From Rhodovastum atsumiense (GTDB lineage Bacteria; Pseudomonadota; Alphaproteobacteria; Acetobacterales; Acetobacteraceae): a stretch of 64,000 nt of DNA. Position numbers and translations under genes: made by a program. Below, one piece after another: positions 1 through 8,331 of this stretch. The stretch spans positions 3,455,501-3,519,500 of the forward strand of contig NZ_OW485601.1 of the NCBI RefSeq assembly GCF_937425535.1, read 5' to 3'. The notes below the pieces were generated by a model, which saw nothing but the letters and a program-made list of their open reading frames with translations, made no database searches and was not told where the DNA came from. Each line of letters starts with the position of its first letter. The stretch's first letter is position 1.

Positions 1-111
1 TAACTCCGATATTCCCCCGTGCATAGACGAAGGTGAGGGCGATCCGCAACTTACAATATATGCATTCAATTCCGAAAGTATTTGGTCCGAAAATATTTGG
101 CCTTCTTTGGC

Positions 112-140
112 GCGACGGCGGGTCGAAGCTCCGCCGTCGC
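112..140 (-). terminator. Stem-loop downstream of the creA unit
   Basis: A perfect 10-bp inverted repeat (arms 112-121 and 131-140, 9-nt loop) lies about 10 nt past the stop of the small ORF that follows creA on the minus strand. It is followed by AT-rich sequence rather than a clean T run. It plausibly ends the creA transcript. Confidence 0.5.
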
Positions 141-150
141 GGAGGATGCC

Positions 151-279
151 TCAGCCGTCCTCGAAGGTGATGTCGTCCCGTGTGGTGCAGCCAAGGCCGC
201 GCAGCGCCGCCTCGATGCCGGGATGTTCCTTGGTCGTGGGGGCCTCGGGTGTGGGGGACGGTCCGCGGTGACGGGTCAT
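151..279 (-). CDS. Small hypothetical protein translationally coupled to creA
   Basis: This is a 42-residue ORF whose ATG overlaps the creA stop codon in an ATGA arrangement (276-279). An in-frame ATG at 291 would add four residues. The product is hydrophilic, ends in an acidic tail (ITFEDG), and has no signal peptide or membrane segment. A terminator-like hairpin follows about 10 nt after its stop, so it sits inside the creA transcript. I do not recognise the family. The coupling and the placement before the hairpin are what support it; its shortness and lack of known homologues are what weaken it. Confidence 0.4.
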   Translation of the reverse strand: MTRHRGPSPTPEAPTTKEHPGIEAALRGLGCTTRDDITFEDG

Positions 280-755
280 TTCCCTGGCCATGGCATGACC
301 GGGACGGTGGAGATGGTGTTCTGCGGCGAGCCCTCGACCACCCTGTCCGAGTAGCTCAGATACACCAACGTATTGTTCGGCTTGTCGTAGAAGCGCACCA
401 CCTGCAGTTTCTTGAACAGCAGCGAGCGGCTTTCGCGGAACACGTCCTCGCCGTCCTCGATCCGGTCGGAGATGTTGATCGGGCCGATCTGCCGGCAGGC
501 CACGGCGGCGTTCGAGGGATCCTCGGCAACGCCCACCGCGCCCTTGATGCCGCCGGTCTGGGCGCGGCTGATGTGGCAGACGACGCCTTCGACCTTGGGG
601 TCGCGGAAACTCTCGACGCAGATCTTGTCGTTCAGCAGTCCAAGGCCGCGGAACGTCGTCGAGACGCAGCCGACTTCCTCGGCGCGGGCCGCGCCGCCGG
701 CAAGGATGCCACAGGCGAGAAGGAGGGGGCCGGCCAGCCGGTTTGCTCTGCTCAT
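276..755 (-). CDS. creA: CreA family periplasmic protein
   Basis: The 159-residue product matches the usual length of CreA (about 157 in E. coli). An N-terminal signal peptide of about 25 residues ends near ARAEEVGC. The mature part keeps family features: a VGCVSTTF start, the segment [12 protein letters not shown], the [13 protein letters not shown] region and the C-terminal half around [16 protein letters not shown]. CreA is a conserved secreted or periplasmic protein of unknown biochemical role. It is the first gene of a leftward unit and overlaps the next small ORF by 4 nt. A purine-rich stretch about 13 nt upstream of the ATG could serve as RBS. The family call is confident, the function is not. 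Confidence 0.88.
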   Translation of the reverse strand: MSRANRLAGPLLLACGILAGGAARAEEVGCVSTTFRGLGLLNDKICVESFRDPKVEGVVCHISRAQTGGIKGAVGVAEDPSNAAVACRQIGPINISDRIEDGEDVFRESRSLLFKKLQVVRFYDKPNNTLVYLSYSDRVVEGSPQNTISTVPVMPWPGK

Positions 756-1052
756 GACGATGCTGGTCCTGTCTGGTTCGCGGGCGGCGGCCGCCGCCTG
801 TCATCCGGGGCGCCGATGGTATCGCGATGGCATGGCGGGAGTTCGTGTCGCCCACGCTCTTGTCACGCCACTCCGCCATGGGGGCGGCGGTTTCCCGCGG
901 GCCGGAATCGTTACGCTGCAAAATGACTTCCGGGTGAGCGAGGCGTTCGGGGATCGTCTCCATGCCCGGGGTGTTGTGAAATCGGATCTCCAGGCCAGCA
1001 ACAATCGGGACCGACGCCATTGCCAGGCAAGCCGCCTTTCTTTCAGGATCCG
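756..1052. other. Intergenic region upstream of creA
   Basis: This GC-rich stretch lies between the creA start and a small rightward ORF. It should carry the creA promoter, but no convincing -35/-10 pair, operator or RNA gene is visible. Open frames here look like composition artefacts. Confidence 0.4.
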
Positions 1053-1199
1053 GTGGGGTGGATCATCGTGACCCTGGTGCGATTATGGGGGCCTCAGGTC
1101 GCCGGCGCCATCATGGGGGCCATCATGGTCATCAGCGCCTATGCGATCCTGACGTGGCTGTTTGGCAAGATCGCGACGCCGCCACCCGGATTGCGCTGA
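1053..1199 (+). CDS. Putative small membrane protein
   Basis: A short frame encodes about 48 residues from a GTG at 1053 (alternatives: TTG 1020, GTG 1068). It has one strongly hydrophobic segment (IMGAIMVISAYAILTWLF) and a short basic tail ending PPPGLR. An AGGA lies just before the GTG. The hydrophobic helix with flanking charged residues looks like a real single-pass protein, but the start is uncertain and no family is recognised. It precedes a CsbD-type gene and may belong to a stress-related cluster of small proteins. Confidence 0.35.
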   Translation: MGWIIVTLVRLWGPQVAGAIMGAIMVISAYAILTWLFGKIATPPPGLR

Positions 1200-1340
1200 T
1201 CGCCCGGGGCGTGTTCGCCCGGCTCCGGTGCCGGATCACCGAAGTGGCAGAAGCCTAAAAACGCGTTCAGGACGGACGCGGTCGGGCAACCGGGGTTTTC
1301 CCCGTACGTTCTGCCTGCGAACGACCCAGGGAGGTGTGAG

Positions 1341-1526
1341 ATGGATAAGGATCGCATCAAGGGGACCTTCAAGGAAGCCAGGGGCGCGGTGAAGGAAGCG
1401 CTCGGCAAGGTCACCGGCGATCTCAAGACCCAGGCCGAAGGCAAGGCCGACAAGGCCGAGGGCAAGGCGCAGAACGCGGTGGGCGGAGCCCGGGACGCGG
1501 TGCGCGAGGCCGCCCGCAGGTCCTGA
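1341..1526 (+). CDS. CsbD family stress protein
   Basis: The 61-residue, highly charged, Lys/Ala/Gly-rich protein begins MDKDRIKGTFKEARGAVKE, the hallmark CsbD-like start, followed by amphipathic repeats (KVTGDLKTQAEGKADKAEGK). An excellent RBS (GGAGG) lies 6 nt upstream of the ATG. Family members are small, abundant, probably intrinsically disordered proteins induced by general stress; the molecular role is unknown. The following genes also encode small envelope proteins, in keeping with a stress-responsive cluster. Confidence 0.9.
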   Translation: MDKDRIKGTFKEARGAVKEALGKVTGDLKTQAEGKADKAEGKAQNAVGGARDAVREAARRS

Positions 1527-1745
1527 CGCCGCCGCTTCGCTGCGGCATGCAAGCCTCGCGCTGGCCTGCATGCCGGTGGCCGGCGGGTGACGCTGCCATG
1601 AAACGAGGCCGTGCCGGGCAAATCCATCCCGGATGCCGCACGGGTTCGTTGCATTCGATCGATTCAGATACGTGCAGCGCCTGTACCTGCCAGGTCCCGG
1701 ACGGACCGGGCCATGGGCCGGCGCATGCCAGGAAGGAGGAAGAAC

Positions 1746-1922
1746 ATGCTGTCGATGATCGTGCTTCTCGGCGTGGGGGCGGTGGTCTGGCGCCTGGGAC
1801 AATGGCCCTTCGATCGCAGCTATCGCTATCTGCCGCGCTATGACGAAGTCCGTGCGCGCGGCCCGGGCGGGCCGCGCGGACCCGGGGCGGGCGAGGCAAA
1901 GGATGCCACCACCCGACCGTGA
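1746..1922 (+). CDS. Small membrane-anchored hypothetical protein
   Basis: 58 residues. An N-terminal hydrophobic anchor (MLSMIVLLGVGAVVWRLGQW) is followed by a Tyr/Arg motif (RSYRYLPRYDEV) and a Gly/Pro/Arg-rich tail. The start was chosen because a strong AGGAGG-type RBS lies immediately upstream of 1746, whereas longer in-frame starts have none. I do not recognise the family. Orientation suggests N-terminal insertion with a cytoplasmic basic tail (inference). Confidence 0.55.
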   Translation: MLSMIVLLGVGAVVWRLGQWPFDRSYRYLPRYDEVRARGPGGPRGPGAGEAKDATTRP

Positions 1923-2065
1923 TGCCGGATCACGCGGGACAGCCTCGCCGGAGGGACGGGACCTGACCCGTCCCTCCACGCGTGCGACCACGGCAATTCC
2001 ACGCCGGTTGCCTCCATCCCCATGGTCCGACCGCAACCGGGATCAACATGTGAAAGGGCCTGACC

Positions 2066-2656
2066 ATGACACCGACGCAAGGCGCGACCGCTGGTGACGC
2101 GCTTCCCGCTGCGCGGGATGCCGATGATGCCCTGGCCGACACCACCTCTTCCCGTTTCGCGCTCCGCCGCTGGCTCTGGCAGGATTCGCCCTACATCGCC
2201 ATGCTGCTGCTGACGGTGCTCGGGGTCATTTTGCGCACCCCGGTCGGCTACTGGCTGACCCTGACGCCGGTGTTCGGCCTCATCTGCGTGCTGGCCGGCT
2301 GGCGGCAGGTGGAGGCGCCGGAGGACCGGGTGCGCCTGGTCTATTCGCAGGCGCTGATCTGGCTGGCCCTGGTGGCCGCCATTTTCATCATGTACAGCAA
2401 TGGCCTGCAGGGTGTGTTGACCTTCAGCATCAGCACGATCCAGACGATGACCCTGCTGGCGCTCGGCACCTTCGTGGCCGGGGTGCAGGCGCGGGCCTGG
2501 CGGATCTGCGCGGTGGGCGTCGTGCTGTTCCTGACTGCCCCGGGGGTCGGCTGGTTCGAGCAACTGGTGCTGCTGCTGATCGCCGCCACCGTGGTGATCG
2601 TCGCCATGGGCGGGGTGAGCTGGTGGGCGGGACGGCGCGCATACGCCGAGATCTGA
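2066..2656 (+). CDS. Multi-pass inner-membrane protein of unknown function
   Basis: 196 residues. A hydrophilic N-terminus of about 40 residues precedes five or six hydrophobic segments (for example around YIAMLLLTVLGVIL, WLTLTPVFGLICVLAG, ALIWLALVAAIFIM and LVLLLIAATVVIVAMGGVSW). A purine-rich RBS (AAAGGG) precedes the ATG. No transporter or enzyme motif is recognised. It is followed, after about 200 nt, by a histidine kinase on the same strand, but no functional link is visible. Confidence 0.75.
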   Translation: MTPTQGATAGDALPAARDADDALADTTSSRFALRRWLWQDSPYIAMLLLTVLGVILRTPVGYWLTLTPVFGLICVLAGWRQVEAPEDRVRLVYSQALIWLALVAAIFIMYSNGLQGVLTFSISTIQTMTLLALGTFVAGVQARAWRICAVGVVLFLTAPGVGWFEQLVLLLIAATVVIVAMGGVSWWAGRRAYAEI

Positions 2657-2858
2657 CCGGGCAGCGCCGCAACGCCGGTCCGTGGCCCGAGGACGACGCG
2701 TCGTGCCACGGGCGGCGCGGGTGGGGGAAGAGGCCGGATCTTCCATCGCCCGTTGCCGGCTTCGTCTGTGCTGAAGATGTCGCTTTGAAATAACGGCGCC
2801 GGAAATTTTCCGCTACCGTGGTGAACTGTCCCGGCCGATGGTGTAGAGGACCTGCACC

Positions 2859-4652
2859 ATGGCGATGCCGGACATGCAGGGGCAAGAGGATACGCAAGGC
2901 GCGGTGGCGGCCAGCGCCCTGCGCTGGCTGAAGCGGGCCCTGGTGGCTGTCCTTGTCGTGCCGGCGGGGCTGTTCCTCGCCGCCGCCTGGTTCGACCATG
3001 CACGGCTGCTTGCCGATGCCGCCGAGGACACGCGGCGGATGGTTGCCGTGCTGCGCGAGCATGTGCTCAAGGCGATCGAGACGCACGAACTGCTGGTCCA
3101 GCAACTCGAGCGCCGCATCCAGGGCATGGGCTGGGAGGAGATCCGCGCCCAGGCGCCGCGGCTCTCGGCGGAGATGCGGGCGATGCATGCCGGGTTGCCG
3201 CAGGTCTCGGCCCTGGGGATCACGGATGCCGAGGGGCGGCAATGGGCGGCCAGCGGGCCGGTGGGCCCGGCCGGCTACAACTATGTTGGGCATCGCGAAT
3301 ACTGGGCGGCCCAGCGGGAGGCCGACCAGGGCACCTTCATCAGTCGCGCCTTTGTCGGCATCAATTCGCACAGGCTTGGTTTCGCCGTCAGCCATCGCCG
3401 CAACGCCGCCGACGGCGGCTTCGACGGCACTGTCCATGTCGGCGTCGCGGTCGGGTATTTCAGCGATTTCTGGGCGGCGGCGCAGGGCAAGGATGGGGCG
3501 GCGGTCGCCCTGATGCGTGCGGATGGCGAGGTGCTGGCCCGCTTCCCCGCGGACGAGGCCGTCCAACTGCCGCGGTTGACCCGCGCGGGCAGCGGGATCA
3601 TGCGGCAGTTGGTGGATAATGCCGATGAAGGGGGATTCCGGGGAATTTCTCCGATCGATGGCCGCGAGCGCATCCTTGCCTTCGCCAAGGTTGGCCGTTT
3701 CCCGCTGATCATCGCCTACAGCGTGCCGGTCGCGGCGGTGCTGGGGCCGTGGACGCAGCACCTGCTGGTGGTCGGCGCGATCTGCGCCCTGGTGGCGGCG
3801 ACCCTGGCCGGCGTCGTGCTGCTGGCAATGCGACAGACGCGGCGCCTGGCCGCCGAGCAGGCGCGCCGGGAAATGGCGGAGGCCTCTGCCCGGCAGGTCC
3901 AGCGCATGGAAGTGCTGGGCCAGCTCGCCGCCGGGGTCGCGCATGATTTCGCCAATATCGTCCAGGCCGCCGGGACCGCGGCCAGCCTGATCGAGAGCCG
4001 GGCGCAGGACGAGAACGTGCTGTCGCTGGCGCGTGTCATCGGCAAGGCGTCGGCGCGAGGCCAGGTGTTGACCCGCCGCATGCTCGACTTCGCCCGCAAT
4101 GACGCCAGCGCCCGCGCGGGGGAGGCGACGGCCGACCCGGCAGAGGTGGTCGGCGGCGTCTGTGACCTGCTCTCGCGCGTGCTCGGCCATGGCTGCCGGC
4201 TGCGCTGCGAGATCGAGCGGGACGGGCTGCCCGCCCTGGTGCGCAGCGAGCGCGCCGAGCTGGAGGCGGCGCTGATGAACCTGGCCGCCAATGCCCGTGA
4301 CGCCATGCCCAAGGGCGGCGAGGTGACGGTGCGGGTGGTGGCCGAGCGCATGACCCTGCGCCATCCGGCGGGGCTGGGGCCCGGGCTCTATGCCCGGGTC
4401 TCTGTCATCGACGAGGGCGAGGGCATGCCGCCGGAGGTGCTGGCCCGCGCCGGCGAGCCGTTCTTCACCACCAAGCCGCGCGGCAAGGGCACCGGGCTGG
4501 GGCTGTCCGGGGTGCGTGGCTTCGCCGAAGCCGCGGGCGGGGCCTTGCGCGTGCGCAGCGAGCCGGGCCGCGGCACCACGGTGACCTTCTGGCTGCCGGC
4601 GGTGACAATGGTGCGGCCGGAGCCCCAGGTCAGGGCGGCTGCCGGCGGCTGA
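2859..4652 (+). CDS. Membrane sensor histidine kinase with Cache-like input domain
   Basis: The 597-residue protein has a first membrane helix near residues 27-45, an extracytoplasmic Cache/PAS-like sensor at about 50-290 (including the YNYVGHREYW region typical of such sensors), a second helix near 300-324 and then the kinase core. The H-box LAAGVAHDFANIVQ puts the phospho-acceptor at His362. The N-box is NLAANARDAMP (474-484). ATP-lid motifs are DEGEGMPPEV (518-527), GEPFFTTKP and GKGTGLGLSG (543-551). There is no fused receiver and no adjacent response regulator, so the partner must be elsewhere. It resembles kinases that sense small organic ligands, but the signal cannot be read from sequence. 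Confidence 0.9.
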   Translation: MAMPDMQGQEDTQGAVAASALRWLKRALVAVLVVPAGLFLAAAWFDHARLLADAAEDTRRMVAVLREHVLKAIETHELLVQQLERRIQGMGWEEIRAQAPRLSAEMRAMHAGLPQVSALGITDAEGRQWAASGPVGPAGYNYVGHREYWAAQREADQGTFISRAFVGINSHRLGFAVSHRRNAADGGFDGTVHVGVAVGYFSDFWAAAQGKDGAAVALMRADGEVLARFPADEAVQLPRLTRAGSGIMRQLVDNADEGGFRGISPIDGRERILAFAKVGRFPLIIAYSVPVAAVLGPWTQHLLVVGAICALVAATLAGVVLLAMRQTRRLAAEQARREMAEASARQVQRMEVLGQLAAGVAHDFANIVQAAGTAASLIESRAQDENVLSLARVIGKASARGQVLTRRMLDFARNDASARAGEATADPAEVVGGVCDLLSRVLGHGCRLRCEIERDGLPALVRSERAELEAALMNLAANARDAMPKGGEVTVRVVAERMTLRHPAGLGPGLYARVSVIDEGEGMPPEVLARAGEPFFTTKPRGKGTGLGLSGVRGFAEAAGGALRVRSEPGRGTTVTFWLPAVTMVRPEPQVRAAAGG

Positions 4653-5012
4653 CGCGCCTTGCCGTGGATGCGGGGATGGCCGCGTCATGTTTCCCGGCAG
4701 AAATATATCGCGCCTGTGCGATCATCGCTTCGAGCATCGTGTGCCAGATGTGATGTATTAATCCCGCAAGAAAGTGGCGTATTTTCAGAAATTATTTAAT
4801 TATATTTTGTATTTTATTTCAATCGATTTTACACGATAACAAGTACCGCCTGGGCGCGTGACAGGCGATGTGCTTACCTGCGTATGTGGATCGTGGGATG
4901 GCGCGCCGCCGACATGACGCCTGGTCCGCATCCGCGTGGCCACATTAACGGCCAGGCAGCCGGGGAAGATGGCGTTTCCGGAAACTGGATCGATAACAGA
5001 ACGGGTGATCGG
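4653..5012. other. AT-rich promoter-like intergenic region
   Basis: After the kinase stop the composition drops sharply, with a nearly pure A/T stretch at about 4770-4830. In this GC-rich genome that marks a promoter or silencer-bound region, probably for the following leader-peptide-like gene. No clear operator is seen. Confidence 0.4.
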
Positions 5013-5213
5013 ATGCAGGACGAAGGGTACGGGCTTTGCCGACTCAGCGATGCCGAGCTCGACAAGGTGTCAGCCGGTTGCAACACCGTGAAGCCGGACC
5101 ATCCCAAAGCCGTGCCTCACCCGACGCCCCCGCATGCGTCTTCCTCTCCGGCCGCGAGGGTGGTGACCGTGACGGTGACATGGCGGTTCTGGCAGGTCAT
5201 CCGCTTCCTGTAG
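5013..5213 (+). CDS. Small peptide with bacteriocin-type leader motif
   Basis: From ATG 5013 the 66-residue product begins MQDEGYGLCRLSDAELDKVSAG. The segment LSDAELDKVSAG closely resembles double-glycine leader peptides (LSxxELxxVxGG/GA) processed by C39 peptidase-containing ABC transporters. The presumed mature part (CNTVKPDHPK onward) is Pro/Ser-rich in the middle and ends in a hydrophobic, Trp-containing tail (VVTVTVTWRFWQVIRFL). A longer in-frame start at 4884 exists but would bury the leader. No transporter, modification enzyme or immunity gene lies nearby, so the function is inferred from the leader alone. It could also be an unrelated small protein with a chance motif. Confidence 0.5.
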   Translation: MQDEGYGLCRLSDAELDKVSAGCNTVKPDHPKAVPHPTPPHASSSPAARVVTVTVTWRFWQVIRFL

Positions 5214-5231
5214 CAACGCCGCCGCAAGCTG

Positions 5232-5537
5232 TCAGGACCGCGATCCCTGCGCCTGCCGCGCTGCCTTGGCCGCCTGCAACGCCTGCTGGCATCCTTCGGA
5301 CAGGGTCGTCGCATGTTGCTGCAGGCAGGCCAGGGCGCGGCCGCGGCCGGGTTGCACGCCGGCGCAGAAGATCTGGTAATCGGCGGTGCAGGCCTGGCGC
5401 ACGGCCTGCCCCGGCTGAGGGGATGGCTGCTGTGCCCGCGCCGTCCCCAGGCCCCCGCAGAGCCCGAGCAGAACCAGCGCGGCGACCCGCAGGCCGGGGC
5501 GGGCGATTCCGTTCGCCCGGCGATATCGCATCATCAT
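5232..5537 (-). CDS. Secreted cysteine-rich repeat protein
   Basis: From ATG 5537 (with a good GGGAG RBS 6 nt upstream) the product is 101 residues. A signal peptide ends near GTARAQQ. The mature part has the spaced cysteines CTADYQIFCAGVQPGRGRAL / ACLQQH / SEGCQQAL, which match the short Cys-rich GLG1-type repeat (PF00839) found in many alphaproteobacterial periplasmic proteins. It is convergent with the leader-like gene and divergent from the ECF operon. Its function is unknown. Confidence 0.7.
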   Translation of the reverse strand: MMMRYRRANGIARPGLRVAALVLLGLCGGLGTARAQQPSPQPGQAVRQACTADYQIFCAGVQPGRGRALACLQQHATTLSEGCQQALQAAKAARQAQGSRS

Positions 5538-5737
5538 GCCATTCTCCCTGTCGCGGGCGAGCCTGGCCTCGCCCTGTTCCGCGTCTGATACGCCGGCGGG
5601 GCGGTGCATCCCCCGCGCCTGATCGGGCGGGGGGATTCCCGTGCGTGCCGCGTATCACCGGAGGCGAAGGCGTGGCATGGACGGGGTGAATGGGATCGGG
5701 GTTTGCGTGCAGGAGTTGCCTGGAGGCGGTGTGGCCG

Positions 5738-6337
5738 ATGGTCGCGCCGTGTCCCGCCATCCCCGGACGGGCAGCCGTGACCGGGCTTCCCGCCTATGCC
5801 GAGGCCTCCGAGGCGGAGTTACTCGCCTGGTCGGCGGGGGGTGACCGGCGGGCCTTCGACGAGATCGTCGCGCGCCACGGGCGCTTCGCCCTGCGGGTGG
5901 CGCTGCGGCTGATCCCGGACCCGGCGCTGGCCGAGGATGTCGTGCAGGACGCCATGCTGCGGGCCTGGAGCCGGGCAGGCGATTTCGATCCGCGCCGGGC
6001 GAGCTTCACCTCCTGGCTGTACCGGATCGTGGTGAACCGCTGCATCGACCAGCGCCGCCGCCTGCAACTCGATCCGTTGCCGGACGACTTCGACCAGGCC
6101 GACCCGGCCGAAGGCGCCGAGGCGACGCTGCAGGCGCGGGAGCGTGCCGCCGCGCTGGTGGGCGCATTGCAGGCCCTGCCGGTGCGCCAGCGCGCGGCGA
6201 TGACGCTGGTCTATGACGAGGGACTCTCCGGCGCGGAAGCCGGCCGTGCGCTGGGCCTGTCCGCCAAGGCGGTCGAGCGGCTGCTGGCCCGGGCGCGGGC
6301 CTTCCTGCGCGCGCGGTTGCTGCCCGCCGATGAATGA
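5738..6337 (+). CDS. ECF-type RNA polymerase sigma factor
   Basis: 199 residues from ATG 5738, preceded by a GGAGG-containing stretch (an ATG at 5690 is possible). Region 2 spans about residues 39-108 (RHGRFALRVALRL, AEDVVQDAMLRAW, SFTSWLYRIVVNRCID). Region 4 spans about 143-192 (ALPVRQRAAMTLVY, GLSGAEAGRALGLSAKAVERLLARAR). It directs transcription of an extracytoplasmic-stress regulon. Its stop nearly overlaps the next gene, a short protein with one membrane segment that fits an anti-sigma factor. A periplasmic sensor-like gene and a MipA gene follow, giving an arrangement like metal- or envelope-responsive sigma loci. Confidence 0.92.
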   Translation: MVAPCPAIPGRAAVTGLPAYAEASEAELLAWSAGGDRRAFDEIVARHGRFALRVALRLIPDPALAEDVVQDAMLRAWSRAGDFDPRRASFTSWLYRIVVNRCIDQRRRLQLDPLPDDFDQADPAEGAEATLQARERAAALVGALQALPVRQRAAMTLVYDEGLSGAEAGRALGLSAKAVERLLARARAFLRARLLPADE

Positions 6338-6351
6338 GAGGGACGCGACAG

Positions 6352-6849
6352 ATGCTGTCACTGGAACGGTTCAGGGCGCTGGCGCAGAGCTACGGCGCCG
6401 ACTTGCCGCGCTGGCCGGAGGAATGGCGCGCCGGGGCTGCCGCGCTGCTGGCGGACTCGGCGGAGGCACGGCAGGTGCTGCGGGAGGCGCGCCGGCTCGA
6501 CGCGCTGCTGCTCGAGGCCGGGCAGGCCGAAGCGGCGATGGGATGGAGCCCCGCCGAGGAGGACGCGGCCCTGGCCCGGTTGCGGGCGGTGGTGGCCGCG
6601 CGGATCGCGGCACCGCCGGCACGCCGGCGGCATGGCGCATGGGCATGGTCGCCTGTCCTGGCGTGGCCGGTGCCCGCCGGCGGCGCCGGGGCGATGCCGG
6701 CGTCCCTGCGCTGGGCGGGCATGGCGTTCGGCGGTGGCGCGGTGCTGCTGCTCGGCTTCTGGGTCGGGTGGCTGCAGACCGCCCCGCCCGGGCCGGGCGG
6801 CCTGGCCGGGCTGCTGCAGGCCGCGCCGTTCCAGGCCCTGGCCTGGTAG
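6352..6849 (+). CDS. Putative membrane anti-sigma factor
   Basis: 165 residues from ATG 6352 (purine-rich RBS). An in-frame ATG at 6334 overlaps the sigma stop as ATGA. The N-terminal part is soluble, helical and Arg/Ala-rich (LERFRALAQSYGADLPRWPEEW), a segment often seen in alphaproteobacterial anti-sigma-like proteins. One hydrophobic helix lies near the C-terminus (WAGMAFGGGAVLLLGFWVGWL). No ZAS zinc motif is evident. The role is assigned mainly from position between the sigma gene and a periplasmic sensor gene. Confidence 0.65.
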   Translation: MLSLERFRALAQSYGADLPRWPEEWRAGAAALLADSAEARQVLREARRLDALLLEAGQAEAAMGWSPAEEDAALARLRAVVAARIAAPPARRRHGAWAWSPVLAWPVPAGGAGAMPASLRWAGMAFGGGAVLLLGFWVGWLQTAPPGPGGLAGLLQAAPFQALAW

Positions 6850-6859
6850 GGCGGCGCGG

Positions 6860-7390
6860 ATGACCCTGCCACGGCATCCCGCGCCGCGCTGGCGGCGCTT
6901 CCTGCTGCCCGCCTCGTTGCTGCTCAACCTGTTCCTGGTGGCGGTCATCGTGGGACAGATGGCGCGCAGCGGCCTCGCCAGCCGGCCCCATCCCTCGCTG
7001 ACCGGCGCGCTGGCGAAGGTGGAGGCGCTGTTCTCCGCCCAGGACGCGGCGGCCTTCCGTGCCGTCATCCGTCGCGACGCACCGGAGTTTGCCGGAGCGG
7101 CCCGGCAGATGCTGGAGGCACGCCAGAACCTCGAACATCTGGTCATCGCGGATCGTTACGACCCTGCCGCGGTCCGCGAGGGCGTCGTCATCTGGCGTCG
7201 CGCCTGGAACCACTTCTTCGACCGGTTCGGCGACACCCTGGTTGATGCCATGGCGCAGGTCTCGCCGGAGGGGCGACGCCGCCTGATCGCCGCGCGCCAG
7301 CGCTGGAACGCGATCAGTGAGATGCAACGGCTGGTGCAGCCGCTGCGCGACGGTTCCGGGCCGTCCGAGGCCGGATCGATACCCGACTAA
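6860..7390 (+). CDS. Periplasmic heavy-metal-sensor-like (CnrX/CpxP-type) protein
   Basis: 176 residues from ATG 6860. A single N-terminal membrane anchor (RRFLLPASLLLNLFLVAVIVGQM) is followed by an all-helical periplasmic domain with the segment AAAFRAVIRRDAPEF and LVDAMAQVSPEGRRRL, the pattern of Metal_resist / CnrX-type sensors. In the nickel-cobalt system CnrX binds metal and signals through CnrY to the sigma factor CnrH; the gene order here suggests an analogous three-part circuit. The metal-binding His/Met cluster of CnrX is not obvious, so the true signal may be envelope stress. Confidence 0.7.
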   Translation: MTLPRHPAPRWRRFLLPASLLLNLFLVAVIVGQMARSGLASRPHPSLTGALAKVEALFSAQDAAAFRAVIRRDAPEFAGAARQMLEARQNLEHLVIADRYDPAAVREGVVIWRRAWNHFFDRFGDTLVDAMAQVSPEGRRRLIAARQRWNAISEMQRLVQPLRDGSGPSEAGSIPD

Positions 7391-7419
7391 CCTGCCGCTT
7401 TCGAAAGGACGACGACGAC

Positions 7420-8268
7420 GTGACTTCCTGCCCCGAGACTGCCCGGACCGGGACCTTCCCGGCCCGGTCCCTGGCTGCTGCCGGTGCGATCGGTGTGATG
7501 CTGGCGATGGTGTCACCGCCGTTGCACGCGCAATCGGATCCTGCCTCCCCGTCGGCCCCGGCTGCATCGCCGCAGCAAACCGTCACGAGCTGGAACGTCA
7601 ATCTCGGCCTCGGCGTCGCCGCCCGGCCGGTCTATCCCGGCGCGAAGCGCTACGAGGCGTCCCCGGTGCCGATGCTGTCGGTACGCTATCGTGACACCGT
7701 GTTCCTCACGCCGGAGGGGCTCGGCATCAATCTCGTCAACTACAACGGCTTTCGCGCTGGTCCGCTGCTGAGCTATTTCGCGGGACGTGACCAGGGCGAT
7801 GATGCCCGCCTCAACGGGCTGGGCGACATCCAGCCGAGCCTCGCCGCCGGTGCCTTCCTCGCCTACCGCTTCGACCCGTTCGAGGTCGCGGCCGAGCTGC
7901 GGCAGGCGGTCACCCATACCGGCAACGGATTGCTCGGCAGCGTGCGGGCGGATTACCGGACGCGGATTACCCCGCAGGCGGTGCTCACGCTCGGGCTCGA
8001 CATGCATCTCGCCAATGGCAAGTACGAGCGGACCTGGTTCGGCGTCTCCGACCGGCAATCCGCGAATTCGGGCCTTCCCGTCTACACACCGGGCGGTGGC
8101 CTGCAGGATGTCGGCCTGCACGCCAACCTGACCTGGAACTGGTCGCGCCACATCGCCACGCATGTTTTCGTCGCGGTGAAGCAACTGGTGTCGGACGCCG
8201 CCGACAGCCCGATCGTCGAGCGCAAGACGCAGGTCATGGGCGGGGTCGGCCTTGGCTATCGCTTCTAG
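7420..8268 (+). CDS. MipA/OmpV family outer-membrane protein
   Basis: 282 residues from GTG 7420, with an AAAGGA RBS. The signal peptide ends around LHAQSD. The mature part has the family opening WNVNLGLGVAARPVYPGAKRYEASPVP, the phrase LSVRYRDTVFLTPEGLGIN and a C-terminal strand ending GGVGLGYRF with terminal Phe, as expected of a Bam-assembled barrel. MipA proteins act in the outer membrane, some as scaffolds for murein synthases. It closes the ECF sigma operon (30 nt after the sensor gene) and is therefore a likely regulon member. Confidence 0.88.
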   Translation: MTSCPETARTGTFPARSLAAAGAIGVMLAMVSPPLHAQSDPASPSAPAASPQQTVTSWNVNLGLGVAARPVYPGAKRYEASPVPMLSVRYRDTVFLTPEGLGINLVNYNGFRAGPLLSYFAGRDQGDDARLNGLGDIQPSLAAGAFLAYRFDPFEVAAELRQAVTHTGNGLLGSVRADYRTRITPQAVLTLGLDMHLANGKYERTWFGVSDRQSANSGLPVYTPGGGLQDVGLHANLTWNWSRHIATHVFVAVKQLVSDAADSPIVERKTQVMGGVGLGYRF

Positions 8269-8296
8269 CGCAGGCCGGGCCACAGCGGGCCGATAA

Positions 8297-8331
8297 GCCG
8301 CCCGGGGGGCTCAGGCGCTCTCCCGGGCGGC
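8297..8331. terminator. Bidirectional hairpin between mipA and the LacI gene
   Basis: A perfect 10-bp GC-rich inverted repeat (arms 8297-8306 and 8322-8331, 15-nt loop) lies between two convergent genes. The LacI stop codon is in the loop. It can serve as terminator for both directions, though without T runs. Confidence 0.5.

Noticed and set aside
2430..4688. 752-codon open frame antisense to the histidine kinase
   Set aside because: It is the complement of a gene with clear kinase motifs; its product is low-complexity, rich in Gln, His, Arg and Gly, as expected of antisense GC-rich frames.
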